Source: JAPPLB01 sp965218555
GTDB lineage: Bacteria; Acidobacteriota; Terriglobia; Bryobacterales; UBA6623
DNA: 64,000 bases
Assembly (NCBI GenBank): GCA_965218555.1
Contig: OZ244625.1
Coordinates: 4,650,001 to 4,714,000 of the forward strand
Reading direction: 5' to 3'
The notes beneath the pieces are model-generated. The model was given only the letters and a program-made list of their open reading frames with translations, had not been told where the DNA came from and did no database searches. The translations under genes were made by a program, and so were the position numbers. How positions within the stretch are numbered: the stretch's first letter is position 1; each line of letters begins with the position of its first letter. Of this stretch, positions 63,560-64,000 are shown piece after piece.

Positions 63560-64000
63560 ATGAACCGTATCGGTGATTCAACTACCGCATTCAAGGCCGG
63601 CGTGACATCGGGCCTTATGGCGGTGCTGCTATGCGGCCTCGCTTTTGGCGCCGAGGTGACGCCAAAGCGGCTGAATGAATCGCGGAGCGAACCCCATAAC
63701 TGGCTCACCTACTACGGCTCCTACGACGCATGGCGCTACAGCGAGCTCGATCAGGTCAACCGCGGTAACGTCAAGAAGCTGACTCCCGTCTGGACGTTCC
63801 AAACCGGCGAGATTGACGGCGGGCTGCAATCGTCACCCATCGTTGTTGACGGTGTCATGTACATCACCGGCGCCTGGAACCGCGTCTTCGCGATCGACGC
63901 CGTGACCGGCGAAGAGTTGTGGCACTACTACCACCCCCGGACCGAGGAGATTCCCGGTCTGTACGGCACCTGGAACCGCGGGGTTGCTGTCGGGCACGGC
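63560..64000 (+). CDS. PQQ-type beta-propeller dehydrogenase, N-terminal part
   Basis: From the ATG at 63560 the frame stays open to the right window edge (147 codons). A signal-like leader (SGLMAVLLCGLAFGAE) precedes SEPHNWLTYYGSYDAWRYSEL and VKKLTPVWTFQTGEIDGGLQSSPIVVDGVMYI, the start of quinoprotein alcohol dehydrogenase propellers, and GEELWHY begins the first tryptophan-docking motif. It would oxidise an alcohol or sugar in the periplasm using PQQ. The active-site part is outside the window. Confidence 0.9.
   Translation, partial: MNRIGDSTTAFKAGVTSGLMAVLLCGLAFGAEVTPKRLNESRSEPHNWLTYYGSYDAWRYSELDQVNRGNVKKLTPVWTFQTGEIDGGLQSSPIVVDGVMYITGAWNRVFAIDAVTGEELWHYYHPRTEEIPGLYGTWNRGVAVGHG

Noticed and set aside
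1..64000. CRISPR arrays
   Set aside because: No series of equal-length repeats with regular spacers and no cas genes were seen.

Overview
The window is a chromosomal segment of a GC-rich, Gram-negative heterotroph. Its gene families (a Planctomycete-type cytochrome c DUF1549/DUF1553 protein paired with DUF1501, Tat-type secreted sulfatase and aldolase-like enzymes, a MoxR/DUF58/BatA/DUF4175 operon, a TPR-TonB protein, a PQQ-type propeller enzyme) fit an Acidobacteriota genome of the Solibacter/Bryobacterales kind best. Planctomycetota is the main alternative. This placement is inference from gene content; no marker gene settles it.

Layout. 0-3.3 kb: SMP-30 lactonase-like lipoprotein, thioredoxin, glycogen synthase. 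3.4-5.8 kb: a patchwork island with IS-like tandem repeats, a truncated RelE/HigB-type toxin beside an intact antitoxin, an HNH endonuclease, a plasmid RepA fragment and a broken Rossmann-fold gene. 5.8-20.7 kb: catabolic and secreted enzymes (HypE-like AIR synthase, sulfatase, RraA-like, fused E1 dehydrogenase, two HpaI-type aldolases, BNR protein, DUF1549/1553 plus DUF1501, 2-hydroxyacid dehydrogenase). 21.2-30.6 kb: single genes of mixed function. 31.4-45.5 kb: one minus-strand operon of eight genes (DUF4159, VWA/glutamine-amidotransferase-like, caspase/C13-like, TPR-gluzincin, MoxR, DUF58, BatA-VWA, DUF4175), probably a cell-envelope chaperone or stress complex. 46.1-48.6 kb: a NodU/CmcH-type carbamoyltransferase and an SxtJ-like membrane protein. 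48.7-51.8 kb: TfoX-like protein, atypical Nramp transporter, tRNA-His, unknown protein. 53-58.4 kb: secreted and envelope proteins, including a TonB-type protein and a matrixin metalloprotease. 58.6-60 kb: a second decayed zone (transposase remnant, HicBA pair, broken sulfite-oxidase gene). 60-64 kb: enolase-superfamily enzyme, di-heme cytochrome c peroxidase, alpha/beta hydrolase, PQQ-type dehydrogenase start.

The most unusual feature is a set of short non-coding elements with terminal inverted repeats ending in CTAG. One family, about 183 bp, occurs three times (45808-45990, 48033-48216, and inverted at 52319-52501). A second family, about 268 bp, occurs once in full (45544-45811) and once degraded (13622-13810). 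Two of them supply the TAG stop codon of the upstream gene, one also supplies the apparent start codon of the next gene, and two elements share one CTAG. They look like non-autonomous mobile elements that target CTAG at gene ends.
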